The position numbers and the translations under genes are program-made. From Lunularia cruciata (lineage: Eukaryota > Streptophyta > Marchantiopsida > Lunulariales > Lunulariaceae), in contig OX419756.1 of the NCBI GenBank assembly GCA_948567375.1, positions 35,168,333 through 35,232,332 of the forward strand: DNA of 64,000 nt, written 5' to 3'. Shown here piece by piece: positions 12,130 to 22,574 of this stretch. How positions within the stretch are numbered: position 1 is the first letter of the stretch; each line of letters begins with the position of its first letter. A model generated the notes under the pieces. It saw only the letters and a program-made list of their open reading frames with translations. It ran no database searches and was not told where the DNA came from.

Positions 12130-12385
12130 AGACAGCATGTGTCCATTTCTCTACAGAGGACAATGGCTAGTACAATCCATAGGAGAGCAATCACACTAAG
12201 TGATGCTTCTTTGGATGCTCCTATTGTCTATAGACTGTACTACTTGCATAGCTCGGATATCTTAGGTGCAATAGGGCAGATTTCTCATATAGACTCTATT
12301 GGGGCTTAGCGCCATTTTACCTTTTTTTGTCTCTCCCTTGTATTGCCTGATGGGTCTTCCCATCCATGGTGCTTTCTTTGCAGTC
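12130..12385 (+). repeat. non-LTR retrotransposon 3' tail, copy 4 (attached to coding remnant)
   Basis: Follows the endonuclease remnant by about 30 bp and matches copy 1 along most of its length, so this copy ties the dispersed tail to its parent element. It runs into an uninterrupted ~19-T tract (about 12390-12408). Confidence 0.65.
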
Positions 12386-12408
12386 TCCCTTTTTTTTTTT
12401 TTTTTTTT

Positions 12409-13248
12409 GTGTATGCAAGGTTTCATTTCTTAGCAAAGAGAATTATACTGTACTTGCAGTCCATAGAATCCATGGGAGAAACAATATTCTTTGCATGAAG
12501 GTATGAACACTAACACATTTGTGTAGAAATGAGTAATCCGCTTTGCACGAAAGTCTGTATATTATATAACATTTGTTTACCATTGAATAATGTTTAGCAT
12601 AGATTGAGTGAATATACAAGTGTTTTATAGATATAGAGTATCGTTGTCGAGTCAACCAGATCTCAACTTTGTGGAGAGACTCAGTCGAAACCATGTTGCT
12701 AACAGTTAACCAGATTCCAAAATTGCAAAGAGAATTAGTAATCCAGATCGATTCTATCAATTTTGGTGAGTATTTAAAGTTTGTAAAAGCGTCGGTCGAA
12801 CCCCTGTTGCTGACCTGTCGCTCTTCACCTTACGTCCACTAGAAGTTGAATCTGAGAAGTTCGGATTAATGTCTGAAATACAAGAACACCTTGACTTGGT
12901 GCTCCAAACCGAAATTTGCATATCTAATCAAGCCGCCAAACATTTTGTTCTAAACATTTCATTCATATCTGTTTATGCAGATGGGTGATTGCAAAATACT
13001 GTGATTGTAATTCATATACATCGAGAACGGAACACGTTTAATTAGCCAGTCTTAGGAAAACGATAATATAATTTGAATAATAGTAGATGATCAGTGTGAA
13101 GTTTCATTCGTCAAAATATCGCATTGAAGTTTTAAATAGAGCAATCTGAATGAAACGGACAAATGACACAACATCACGAGTACTGCAAGGCTGGTCATCC
13201 TAAGTCGCTAAACAGATGGATAACTCTATACAGATTTAAACACACACA
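12409..13248. other. intergenic, nothing recognised
   Basis: AT-rich sequence between the T tract and the MULE insertion. A 105-codon minus-strand frame (12443-12760) has no recognisable domain. Confidence 0.45.
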
Positions 13249-13373
13249 AAAATAAAGGATTGTTAAATACACCACACCTTTTACTAAATACACCACAGCT
13301 AGTGTGTAATATTCTTAGAAGATATCGATACTCCACTTCGAATACCAAACCACACTTTCCAGACCTCGGCAAA

Positions 13374-14250
13374 ATGGAGCGTGCGCAATTAGTAAATATC
13401 GATTCTGCACTCCTTGACCAACAGTTGGTGCTTGATCCCGACACTACATTTCTTGAGCATATGGACTTGGTAGCGCACGTCCAGAATCACGGCCTAAAAG
13501 ATGGGTATGCGTACATCACCCAACGCTCAGACACCAAATGCAATGCTATTCAGCTGGGCTGCAATTGTGTGTGCCAATATCGCAAGTTTCAAAAACCTGC
13601 AGTCACTATGCAAAAGCGCCCAAGCAGCAGCACCTGCCGTATTGGTTGCAATGGAAGGTGGTTGGCAAGAAACAACATGGCCTTTGGCAGATGGAGCTAA
13701 GCTGTGTATAACACAATCATGATCCATCCACAAACATGGCTAGCCATCCCAACAGCCGGCGACTGACAAAGGAGGTAGAGCAGACTGTGAATAAGTCTTT
13801 AGCCGTTGGAGTCCCAGCTCATCAGATTTTGACGTCGTTAAGTCAATGGGACCGCAATTTGCTAGTTGTTGATAGAATTATATACAATGCAAAGGCAAAG
13901 CGCTGGCACAAACAGCTGTTGGGATGCATGCCAATTCAAGGACTTCTAGATGAACTTAAGCAAAGTCAATTCAAACACGTTGTCCAATGCAATAGGAACG
14001 GTAATGTCTTGAGGGTTTTCTTTGTGCACCCAGATTAAATTTTGCTTGCCAGATGGTTTGATTCAATTATCATGTTGGACTGCACATACAAGACAAACAA
14101 ATTTGGAATGCCATTGTTGCATGTGATTGGACGAACTGGCCTCAATACATCCTTTGCCATCGTCATCATATTTCTCAATGGAGAAGAACTTGGTGATTAC
14201 CTTTGGGCTTTAGGCAAGCTCAACACTCTCTTTAATGGTCAATTTCCAAC
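13374..14250 (+). pseudogene. MULE/FAR1-type transposase, N-terminal part
   Basis: Starts at ATG 13374. The FAR1-type zinc-finger DNA-binding region follows (GYAYITQRSD, RPSSSTCRIGC). A frameshift near 13650-13700 moves the frame to a stretch with an HNHDPS-type motif and NSRRLTKEV. A TAA stop lies at 14036. The MULE transposase core then begins: LDCTYKTNKFGMPLLHVIG holds the first catalytic Asp region, and NGEELGDYLWAL follows. The gene is cut at 14250, between the codons of FPT, by the chromovirus. The damage makes it non-functional as it stands. Confidence 0.8.
14246..14250 (+). repeat. chromovirus target-site duplication, left copy
   Basis: CCAAC, repeated at 19287-19291 right after the 3' LTR. 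Confidence 0.9.
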
Positions 14251-14320
14251 TGTAACAATATGGAGTTTAGTGACGAAGTTAGTCGGGCTTACGAAGTAGA
14301 GAATAAGACAAAATAGCCTA

Positions 14321-14542
14321 GAATATTCTAGAAGCATCTAAGAAGCTTCTTAGGAAGCTTCCTAACTAGTTAACTTGCGCCCTAAGTAGGTAGCTTCTAG
14401 AAGGAAGCTTCTAGAAGCTTCTAACTAGCTTAGCTTGCACGCCAAGTAGGCGGCTTCTAGAAGGAAGCTTCTTGAGAAGCTTCCTAGTTAACTTGGCTTG
14501 CACTCCAAGAAAGCGGCTCAAGGAAACTTCTTGAGAAGCTTC
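14321..14542 (+). promoter_or_regulatory. heat-shock-element array in the LTR
   Basis: Heat-shock factor binds alternating GAA and TTC units spaced by two bases. 14404-14421 reads GAAGCTTCTAGAAGCTTC, four perfect alternating units. 14321-14333 (GAATATTCTAGAA) gives three. Further GAAnnTTC or TTCnnGAA pairs start at 14342, 14354, 14395, 14455, 14464, 14476, 14523 and 14535. The array ends about 20 bp upstream of the TATA box at 14561. The same units are kept in the 3' LTR. Heat-induced transcription is predicted, not shown. Confidence 0.7.
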
Positions 14543-14560
14543 AAGGGTCTTGTATTTACC

Positions 14561-14568
14561 TATAAATA
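14561..14568 (+). promoter_or_regulatory. TATA box of chromovirus LTR
   Basis: TATAAATA in the context TTACCTATAAATACC, the only good TATA box in the LTR. The 3' LTR copy is at 19175-19182. Confidence 0.75.
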
Positions 14569-14673
14569 CCAAGGCCGAAGCTCATGCTAGGCATTTGGAG
14601 TTTTCCCTCATTCAAGTGTCCCAATGTGAGCTTCCATTCTCCTATTTCTCTCCTCGGTTTTGGTCTTTTACAT

Positions 14674-14685
14674 TGGTATCAGAGC
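14674..14685 (+). other. primer binding site, initiator tRNA-Met type
   Basis: TGGTATCAGAGC one base after the 5' LTR, the usual complement to the 3' end of plant initiator tRNA-Met, which primes minus-strand synthesis. Confidence 0.92.
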
Positions 14686-14943
14686 AGGAATGGGATGGAT
14701 GGAATTTATGGACCACCAAATCCACTTCCGCCAAACTATTGGGACTTTCATGTCCAGATATTACCAAAGTATCGTTTCACACAATTCATCACCTCACGCT
14801 TTGGGCAGGATTTTCTACATATGATCACCGTGTCAGAGGAACCCTTGATACTTCCAGTTGTAACTTATGGAGAACGGTGGACGTGTTGTATCTACGTGTT
14901 AATCAACTAGATAAATTGCAGGTAGTGGAATAGAGTAGTAGCG

Positions 14944-15681
14944 ATGGCGGCAATACCAAATGTTATCCTTGCAATGCAACAACAAATCGAGCATCTTACT
15001 TGATTGTTGGATGAACGAGACCAGCAACGACGAGAACAAATAGACAAAGCGCCAGTTCGAGATGGAGAAGATCGCATTTGATTTCCGAAACCCAAGGTGT
15101 TTGAAGGCAAGAATCTTCCAAGCACAGTGGAGAATTTTGTGTTTGACTGTGAACATTACTTTGAAGCCACCAATCTTCAAGACGAGCGGAAACAAATTCT
15201 CTTGGCTTCTAGCCAATTGGATGGAGTGGCAAAACTTTGGTGGCAATTCCGAGTAGAAAGAGCTAAACGACAAATTGTTACACCAATTTTTACATGGGCA
15301 GAATTCAAGGATGCAATACTTGGTCGATTTCAGACTATAAATGCCACCCAAGCTGCATGAGATAAATTGGCAGAGTTGAGGCAGATTGGCTCAGTGAGAA
15401 GCTACATCACACAATTTCAGAATATCATCATGCAAATTCCAGATATCCAAGAAGGTGAAGTTCTGGATCGATTTGTGCGAGGATTGAAGTCACGAACCAG
15501 ATTGGAGGTGACCATGCGAGAGCCACAGAATGTAGAACAAGCCATGCAATTGGCTGAGCGTTTTGATTCCTTAGTTGCGACAAGGAACCTTATGACATTC
15601 AAGCCAAGGTATGAATTTCCAAATGCAAGTACAACACCAAGGTATGAATTTCCGATTAGGTTGTCTGGCACCTCTAAGTAA
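14944..15681 (+). pseudogene. chromovirus gag, with three in-frame TGA codons
   Basis: Capsid-type retrotransposon gag, which forms the particle that packages the RNA. From ATG 14944 one frame runs to 15681, broken only by TGA at 15001, 15079 and 15358. Typical gag blocks follow in order: FPKPKVFEGKNLPS, a DCEHYF block, LDGVAKLWWQ, FTWAEFKDAILGRF, LAELRQIGSVRSY, LDRFVRGLK and EQAMQLAERFD. At each TGA an Arg CGA codon would fit, so CpG deamination is a likely cause. No C-x2-C-x4-H-x4-C knuckle is visible after the capsid part. Confidence 0.88.
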
Positions 15682-17095
15682 GACACCTAAGATTAGTCAG
15701 TCCCAAGATGGGAAGTTTGTCGAGAAGGTAGCCATAGAGCAAATCTGGAAGGGAGATGAGTCCCAAGATGGGAAGTTTGCCGGGAAGGCAACCATGGAGC
15801 AAGCTCGGAAGAGAGATGAGTCCCTAGAAGGGAAGTTTGTTAATGAAGCAACCATAGAGCAAGCTTTGGAGGAAGATAAGTCTGTATTCGCAGTGTGGAT
15901 CAAGCCGATTGCACAAGAACAATCTGAGGAGGGCCAAGTGCCGCATCAAGCGACGGTTGATCGGATAGCTCAAGAGTTTGCAGATGTGTTTCCGGATGAT
16001 CTGCCAAAGGGATTACCCTCTGATCGAGGTATGCCCTTCAAGATCGAGTTATTGCCAGGGAGTACTCCAGTGAGTAGACCAATCTATCGGCTCTCACCAA
16101 AGGAGTTGGAGGAGTTGCAAACAACACTTACAGAGTTGTTGGAGAAGGATTTCATACGACATAGTACCTCTCCTTGGGGAGCACCGGTACTATTTGTTCC
16201 AAAGAAGGATGGAGGACTTCGTTTTTGTATTGATTACCGTGGGCTCAATAAGCAAACCGTGAAGAATGCATATCCCTTGCCTTGGATCGATGACTTGCTT
16301 GATCAATTAAGTGGAGCACGATACTTTTCCAAGCTAGATCTTCGTAGCGGCTATTGGCAAATTCCTATTGAAGGAGAGGACGTGAAAAAGACTGCCTTTC
16401 GTACAAGGTATGGACATTTTGAGTGGAGAGTTCTACCTTTTGGACTCACTAATGCTCCAGCAGTCTTCATGGATCAGATGCATCGGGTGTTGGAGGGGCT
16501 ATTGGATCAGTCTGTGGTAGTGTTCTTAGATGATATCTTAATCTATAGTAGGACAAAGGCAGAACACATGAATCATGTGCAAGAAGTCCTAAGACGACTA
16601 CGACAGTGGAAATTTTACTTCAAGAAGTCAAAGTGTGCTTTTTGGCAAAAGGAGGTTACCTTCTTGGGTCATAAGATCTCATCAGAGGGGATCAAGATGG
16701 AAGAAGAAAAGATCAAGGCCATTACTGATTGGCCTACCCCGAAGGATGCTACCGAAGTACGAGCGTTCAACGGATTGGCCAGTTTTTACCGACGGTTCAT
16801 CCACTATTATGCTCACGTGGCTGCACCATTGACTGACCTCTTGGGAAAGAACTCGAGCTTCCAATGGACCACCAAGCATGAAGAAGCATTCCAGAAGTTA
16901 AAGCATATGGTGTCTTCAAGACCCATTCTTCAACCATATGATCCTCAACTACCTTGTGTGGTTGATTTTGATGCTTCTAACTTTGCAATTGGAGCTGTGT
17001 TGCAACAAGAATTTCTAGATGGACTACATCCTATTGCCTTTGTGTCTCGCCGACTAAATACAGCTGAAAGAAATATTACTCTGCTCGAGATCGGG
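15682..17095 (+). CDS. chromovirus pol part 1: reverse transcriptase and RNase H start
   Basis: Open frame in a different phase from gag (open from 15611). It first holds three imperfect 20-residue repeats (SQDGKFVEK.., SQDGKFAGK.., SLEGKFVNE..; 60-bp period, about 15704-15880) where zinc knuckle and protease would be expected. The pre-RT segment ([14 protein letters not shown]) and RT follow: [55 protein letters not shown] and the catalytic FLDD (16523-16534). RNase H begins with [15 protein letters not shown] frameshift at about 17085-17095 breaks RNase H after the LLE block. No protease DSG/DTG motif was found. Confidence 0.9.
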
Positions 17096-18930
17096 AACAA
17101 CTTGCAATGGTATATGCCACCAAGGTATGGAGGCATTATCTCTTGGGGAAACAAGTGATCATGCGAACTGATCACAAGCCATTGTTGCAGACCTTACACC
17201 TAGAGCACATCAAGAGTCAACATCATCGATGGGAAGAGCAACTCCAATTGTTCGACATCAAACTTGAGTACAAACCAGGTCGGTTCCATGTCATCCCTGA
17301 TGCTCTATCACGACGACCTGATTTGAAGTCTCTTCCTCTCATCGTGGAAGCAATTACGACGGTGTCAATTGATCCCAAGATTCATAACGAGTTTCGGTTA
17401 GCCCTACAGCAAGATCCCTTCTTCCAAATGGTACACGGTCGTCTAACAACACGCGACAAGGAGTACAACACCTTCTCCTTCAAGGAAGGCCTTTTATTCC
17501 ATGCAGACCAGATCTATGTTCCAACCAAAGGTGATCTTTGACTTGTGCGCCTTCAAGAAGCCCATGATTTACCAATAGCTGGTCACATGGGAGTGGACAA
17601 GACCTTGGGCACCCTCCAACGCCAATGGTGGTGGCCCAACATGACACGAGATGTTCGAGACTTTGTCCGATCATGTGAGAGTTGCCAACGGAACAAGGCC
17701 AGCAACCAGAAACCGAGTGGACTCCTTCAACCACTCGCCATTCCATCTGCTCGTTGGGAGCATGTGAGCTTGGATCTCATCACATCCTTGCCAAAGACAA
17801 AACAAGGACACACCGCAATTGTGGTGTTTGTGGATAAGCTTAGTAAGCAAATCCACTTGGCACCAACCTGTGATACCGTGGATGCTCCAACCTTAGCGCA
17901 AATCTACTTCGACAATGTCTTCAAGCATCATGGGATGCCACATGTACTCATCTCCGACCGTGATCCTCGATTTCTAGGGAAGTTTTGGCAAGCACTCTTC
18001 CAGATACTCGGCACCAAGCTTGCTTTGTCCACGGCCTATCATCCTCAAACTGATGGACAAACCGAACGCGCCAATCGTACATTGGAAGATATGTTGCGGG
18101 CCTTTGTCAATGTCCACCATACCAACTGGGATGAATGTCTTGCAGCTGCAGAATTTGCCTACAACAATTCCAAACAGGCAAGCATTGGATTTTCTCCCTT
18201 CTTTCTCAATTTTGGCCAAGATCCGCTTGTTCCAGATTCTCTTCTTGCTCCCCCTCCCTCTCAGGTTCCTCATACTTCTACATTCTTGACCACTATATCC
18301 CAATCTCTCCAACAAGCCAAATCTCACCTCCTTGTTGCTCAGAATCGGCAAAAACAATATGCAGACCATCATCGTCGTGATCTCACCTTTGAAGTTGGTG
18401 ATAAAGTCATGCTATCCTCTAGTAACCTCCCTCTCCCACTTGATACCCAAGTTCGTAAACTTGCTCCTAATTGGATAGGACCCTTTGATATCACCCACAT
18501 TATCTCTCCTGTTGCTTATCGTCTTGCCTTACCTTGTCACATGCGTATCCATCCTGTCTTTCATATTTCCAAGTTGAAACCCTTTGTTCCTAACCCTTCT
18601 TCCTTTTCCTCTCGAGTCCAACCTCCCCCTCTTCCTGTCCCTATCAATGATCATGAGGAGTACGAAGTTGATCGTATCCTTGCGCGTCGCCATATTCAAC
18701 GAGGCCGTCACCAACATACGGAGTACAAGGTCCTTTGGAAAGGGTATCCCCTTCATGATGCTACATGGGAACCTCTTTCTCACCTCCAGAATGCACAGAT
18801 GGCCATCAAGGAATTCGAAGCTTCACTGACGACAAGGACGTCATCAACTAGCGGCGGGGGAATATGTAACAATATGGAGTTTAGTGACGAAGTTAGTCGG
18901 GCTTACAAAGTAGAGAATAAGACAAAATAG
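17096..18930 (+). CDS. chromovirus pol part 2: RNase H end, integrase, chromodomain
   Basis: Continues in gag's phase after the frameshift. RNase H end: TDHKPLLQ and [12 protein letters not shown] at 17539 interrupts the link to integrase. Integrase has an HHCC zinc finger (AHDLPIAGH ... CESCQRN), then the catalytic triad in SLDLIT, SDRDPRF and the TERANRT helix. It also has a GPF module (WIGPFDI) and a C-terminal chromodomain ([11 protein letters not shown] ... YKVLWKGYP ... ATWEPLSHL; about 18655-18810), which in chromoviruses guides integration to marked chromatin. The frame runs over the polypurine tract and stops 66 bp inside the 3' LTR. Confidence 0.92.
18850..18864 (+). other. polypurine tract
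   Basis: Purine-rich AGCGGCGGGGGAATA directly before the 3' LTR; it primes plus-strand DNA synthesis. Confidence 0.8.
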
Positions 18931-19286
18931 CCTAGAATATTCTAGAAGCATCTAAGAAGCTTCTTAGGAAGCTTCCTACCTAGTTAACTTGCGCCCTAAG
19001 TAGGTAGCTTCTAGAAGGAAGCTTCTAGAAGCTTCTAACTAGCTTAGCTTGCACGCCAAGTAGGCGGCTTCTAGAAGGAAGCTTCTTGAGAAGCTTCCTA
19101 GTTAACTTGGCTTGCACTCCAAGAAAGCGGCTCAAGGAAACTTCTTGAGAAGCTTCAAGGGTCTTGTATTTACCTATAAATACCAAGGCCGAAGCTCATG
19201 CTAGGCATTCGGAGTTTTCCCTCATTCAAGTGTCCCAATGTGAGCTTCCATTCTCCTATTTCTGTCCTCGGTTTTGGTCTTTTACA
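18865..19286 (+). repeat. chromovirus 3' LTR
   Basis: 422 bp, TGTAACAATATGG...TTTTACA, nearly identical to the 5' LTR, followed by the CCAAC target duplication at 19287-19291. Confidence 0.95.
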
Positions 19287-20090
19287 CCAACGGTTACTAT
19301 GTATGACGCACACAAGAGGCTTGCCATTGTGATTGCATGTGTTGCTCCAAATTCCTGCCATCTCTTATGCATTTGGCATATTGAAAACAAAGTGCTTTCT
19401 CAATCAAAGAAGCACATCAAGAATGATGATCGCCACAAACTTTTTATGATGTGCAGTACAAGAACAAATTGCACATATGCTTCAATATCAAGTTGCGGAG
19501 TACTACGCTGCGGAAGCTACTCAAAAGATGTATGTGCTGCACAACTTGCGAGTGATCCCGATCTTCAAACATCTCGTCGGAAATGTGAGCCAATACATGT
19601 TAAAGTTGATTGAAGAACAATGGGATTTGGCGATGGAGGTAGCGACCGGAATAGCATTGCCGGCTTGTTGAGGCACATTCAGATGCACATTAGGTCTACC
19701 ATGTGCCCATGACATCATGTTAGCCGGTGAAGAACCCATCGCATTGCACACGATTGATCAACATTGGCATTTGCACTAAACTCGTCTGTCAGATGTCCCA
19801 CATATGGATGAACCGTAGGTTGTGCATCTCGATTTGTTTCAGAAGCAGCTCCAGATGCTTGAGTCCACTTATGTGGAATAGCCACCTGCTCAGCAGGCTG
19901 TGGCCTTGCTGCAAGTCTCAGAGCTCAGTGCAGGAAAGATGCACTCACTTGCCAATCCATTACTGGTGCAATCGAAAGGATGTCCACTTGGTGCTAAAAA
20001 CAAACCAAGGAGTTTGACAAAATATGATCCATCAACATTTGAGTGTACAAAGAAGATTTGTCGCTGCGGTTAATGCGGACAGGTCCAGGA
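19287..20090 (+). pseudogene. MULE/FAR1-type transposase, C-terminal part
   Basis: Resumes in the same phase as the part cut at 14250 once one target-duplication copy is discounted. Matches include MYDAHKRLA (second catalytic Asp region) and HLLCIWHIENKVLSQSKKH. Frameshifts follow. In another frame at about 19670-19720 lies a SWIM-type zinc finger (CTLGLPCAHDIML), then TKYDPSTFE near 20020. FAR1-type DNA binding, MULE core and SWIM finger in that order is the standard layout of this transposase group. Confidence 0.78.
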
Positions 20091-20253
20091 TACTTGAGAT
20101 AAACGCACTTGTCCATCGAGCAAACCACCAGTATAACAATATGCATACTGCGTTTGGGATGTTGTGTCATGTTTTTTTTTCAATAAACTTTGGTGTGATG
20201 ATTGTGACGTATTTAATTTAGTGGTGGTGTATTTAACAATTCCCAAAATAAAT

Positions 20254-22116
20254 ACCCAAAGAGAGGAGAGAAGGATACAGAGCACCAAAGAGTGCTAGAG
20301 GATATCGAGCACGGTACCCAACGAGACCCAAGAGTAAGAAAAAATGCAAATCGTAGACCCCGAAGCCAAACCAATGGGCTCTCTAATGAGACTTAGCACC
20401 ATTTTATCTCATGTAAGGCTTGATTGAGTTTTCCATCCTTCTTGTTATCCTATGCGGTCGCCTCGCTCGTACTCTATACGGGAATTACCAAGAATTGCTA
20501 CTACTGTGCATTATAATGACTTGTGTCCAGTTTTCCACCCACTTTGTCAACTATGGTCGTTTCTGTACTTCACATTTTGATTCGAGCATTGAACTGATCT
20601 CAACATCTTCGACTGCGACTGATTTGCGTACGGAGTTTACTTACTCAAGTCTCTCGTTCGTGTTCGAGTATTCGGTTCTCGCTGTTCGTTTACAGTTGAG
20701 TCCTACATAGCTTCTGTTGGGCAGTGCAGAATCCTGTAGTACAGTTGACAGAACCTTGGAGCTCCGTTTAAGGAGGAAGTAGGTGTTGGAGTTAATGTAT
20801 TTTGGTAGAGTCAATGGCGATGACGTGAGATAGTGTGGAGCCCTTTAATGCAACACTCAAATATTGTATTCGGATGGTAGACAGATCGAATGGTGTTATT
20901 ATGGCGTTAACGATACGCCGGCACCGGTAGAAACGTACTCAACTGTACCCCAACTACCCCTACTACCTCTTCCCCCACGAGAAGAGATTTCTCTGGTTGC
21001 GCGAGGCGTCGATGTCGACAAGCTATTATGGCTCATGCACGAGATCGTTCAGCTTTATGCTTCGAGTATCTACTGCTGTCAAATGCTGTTGTATCTCAGC
21101 ACTTGTGACTCATACGATATTGTCAAATTTCGGTCTCTGAGAGTTGATTCAATAGGGGGATTTAATTTGAGGAGATACGGGAATAGATAGAACACAGAAA
21201 TTATGATGTGAGGCTCGATCTCTCATCAAATTGATTTGATTTGTATACTAGTTATTAAAAACTTGAATGAAACGTTAACAATAAGATTTTCACGAATATC
21301 AACTAGATAATGAAAATATGAACACCTCACCATTTACATCGTGACATTTACAAGACTCTATCTTTAAAAAGCCTGTTTGTTTTGGGAAACAGATCAATGC
21401 AGAAATCTTACTGTACGTCTGACTTACATTCTAGGCTTAGTTTGATCCGTACCATGGAGGTTAAATATAAGCCGCTAAGAAAAATCAGGGTATTGATGCT
21501 GCTATGTTTTGTCCCATAACAAAACTAATCATGATTATGTTATTTAAGCCTATTAGAGGGCTACCTCTTAGGTGCCCAGACATTTTTAATAGTACTAAAT
21601 AAAATTTTCAAGATATGCACCGCCCTCTTCCGAGGCTTGTTAGCAAGACCACCTATAACAACACTATATTACAGATATTCATATTCTCGTGAAAAATATA
21701 TATTTTCTGGTGAAAGAATGATGATTATCTTAACTAGTGTTATTAAAAAAAGTTCTTTGCAAAGGTAAGAACTATTCTATATAAATAAAACATACATGTT
21801 CTCTCTAAAGATACTTTCATGTGAATCTAATAACAAGTAATGTTTCTAAAACTTAGAATTTATAAATCAGGATTCAGTGCTTGTCAAGGTTTCCATGATT
21901 TCACCAGGTTTTGTGAATATTATTCAAATCAGAATTCATTTAAGAATAAAAATTCACTCAAAGCAAGATCTGATCAAATAAAAAGGAATTCTTGTTTATA
22001 CAATTTGATATATTTTATGAAAGCTAAGTTTTGCTGAATTGGAACTCTCTTATGAGTCTATGATAACAATTTTGATTATTCATTAGGAAGAGATTTTGAG
22101 TTAGAGATTGAGTTTG
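20254..22116. other. intergenic with one non-LTR 3' tail scrap
   Basis: 20377-20462 is a shortened copy of the non-LTR retrotransposon tail (GAGACTTAGCACCATTTTA ... TCCTATGCGGTCGCC). A 108-codon frame at 20864-21190 has no recognisable domain. From 21200 on the DNA is AT-rich with nothing recognised. Confidence 0.5.
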
Positions 22117-22547
22117 TCACGCCATTGTAGCATCGCACCTAGATTGCTCGGACTCTGGAGTAGTAGTGTGGGTAGTCAGACATATTTTGGCTAGTAATTA
22201 TAGACTACTTATTGACGGATAGATTTTGTGATCGGGATATTGACTACATGGTGGAGCCCACCGTCACTTGCACCGTCAGTTGCGCCACCAGCGGGACCAT
22301 TAGGGTTGGAGACCAAGGGATATATTTTTTAAGTGCAATTCCAAAGAGCTCACTTCTTGGATGTTGAGACTTTGAGTTCTTGGCTATGGTGAATAGAGGC
22401 CGACAAGCATCACCTATATGCTCTTAGCTAGAGTGTGTGTGACTTGACTATAATCAATGCTCAATTGTTGGCAGATTATTGAGTGACAGATCAAGTACTG
22501 ATTTGATTGAGTGTGCTTTGAGTTGTGTGAACAAACTGATTACATCA
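22117..22547 (+). repeat. terminal block A, plus orientation, isolated
   Basis: Starts TGTCACGCCATT and ends ...AACTGATTA, like the A1 blocks at 24091 and 47579. After about 25 bp a second A block follows in inverse orientation, making a head-to-head palindrome. No internal region of its own follows. Confidence 0.8.
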
Positions 22548-22574
22548 ATCAATTACATCAAGTGAAAAATCAGT

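Larger units (their letters stand above)
14251..14672 (+). repeat. chromovirus 5' LTR
   Basis: Begins TGTAACAATATGG and ends TTTTACA. It differs from the 3' LTR (18865-19286) at four sites, two of them CpG-type transitions. It contains the TATA box TATAAATA at 14561-14568 and a dense GAA/TTC palindrome array at 14321-14542. Confidence 0.95.
14251..19286 (+). mobile_element. Ty3/gypsy chromovirus, LTR retrotransposon
   Basis: Complete LTR-to-LTR structure of 5,036 bp: TG...CA LTRs of 422 bp each, primer site, gag, pol (RT, RNase H, integrase, chromodomain), polypurine tract and a perfect 5-bp target duplication. I count 4 substitutions between the LTRs (about 1%), so the insertion is recent. 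The coding region is defective: three TGA codons in gag, one in pol, a frameshift in RNase H, and no visible zinc knuckle or protease. It probably moved using proteins from a related intact element (inference). Confidence 0.95.
13258..20244 (+). mobile_element. Mutator-like transposon (MULE) carrying a nested chromovirus
   Basis: The left terminus (13258-13300) and right terminus (20201-20244, inverted) share TTGTTAAATACACCAC perfectly, plus further matches (ACTAAAT, AAATAC) over about 43 bp. The flanks AAAATAAAG (13249-13257) and AAAATAAAT (20245-20253) match at 8 of 9 bases, the duplication length made by Mutator-type transposases. Inside is a FAR1/MULE-type transposase gene, interrupted at 14251 by the LTR retrotransposon. 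Without that insertion the MULE would be about 1.95 kb. Confidence 0.85.
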
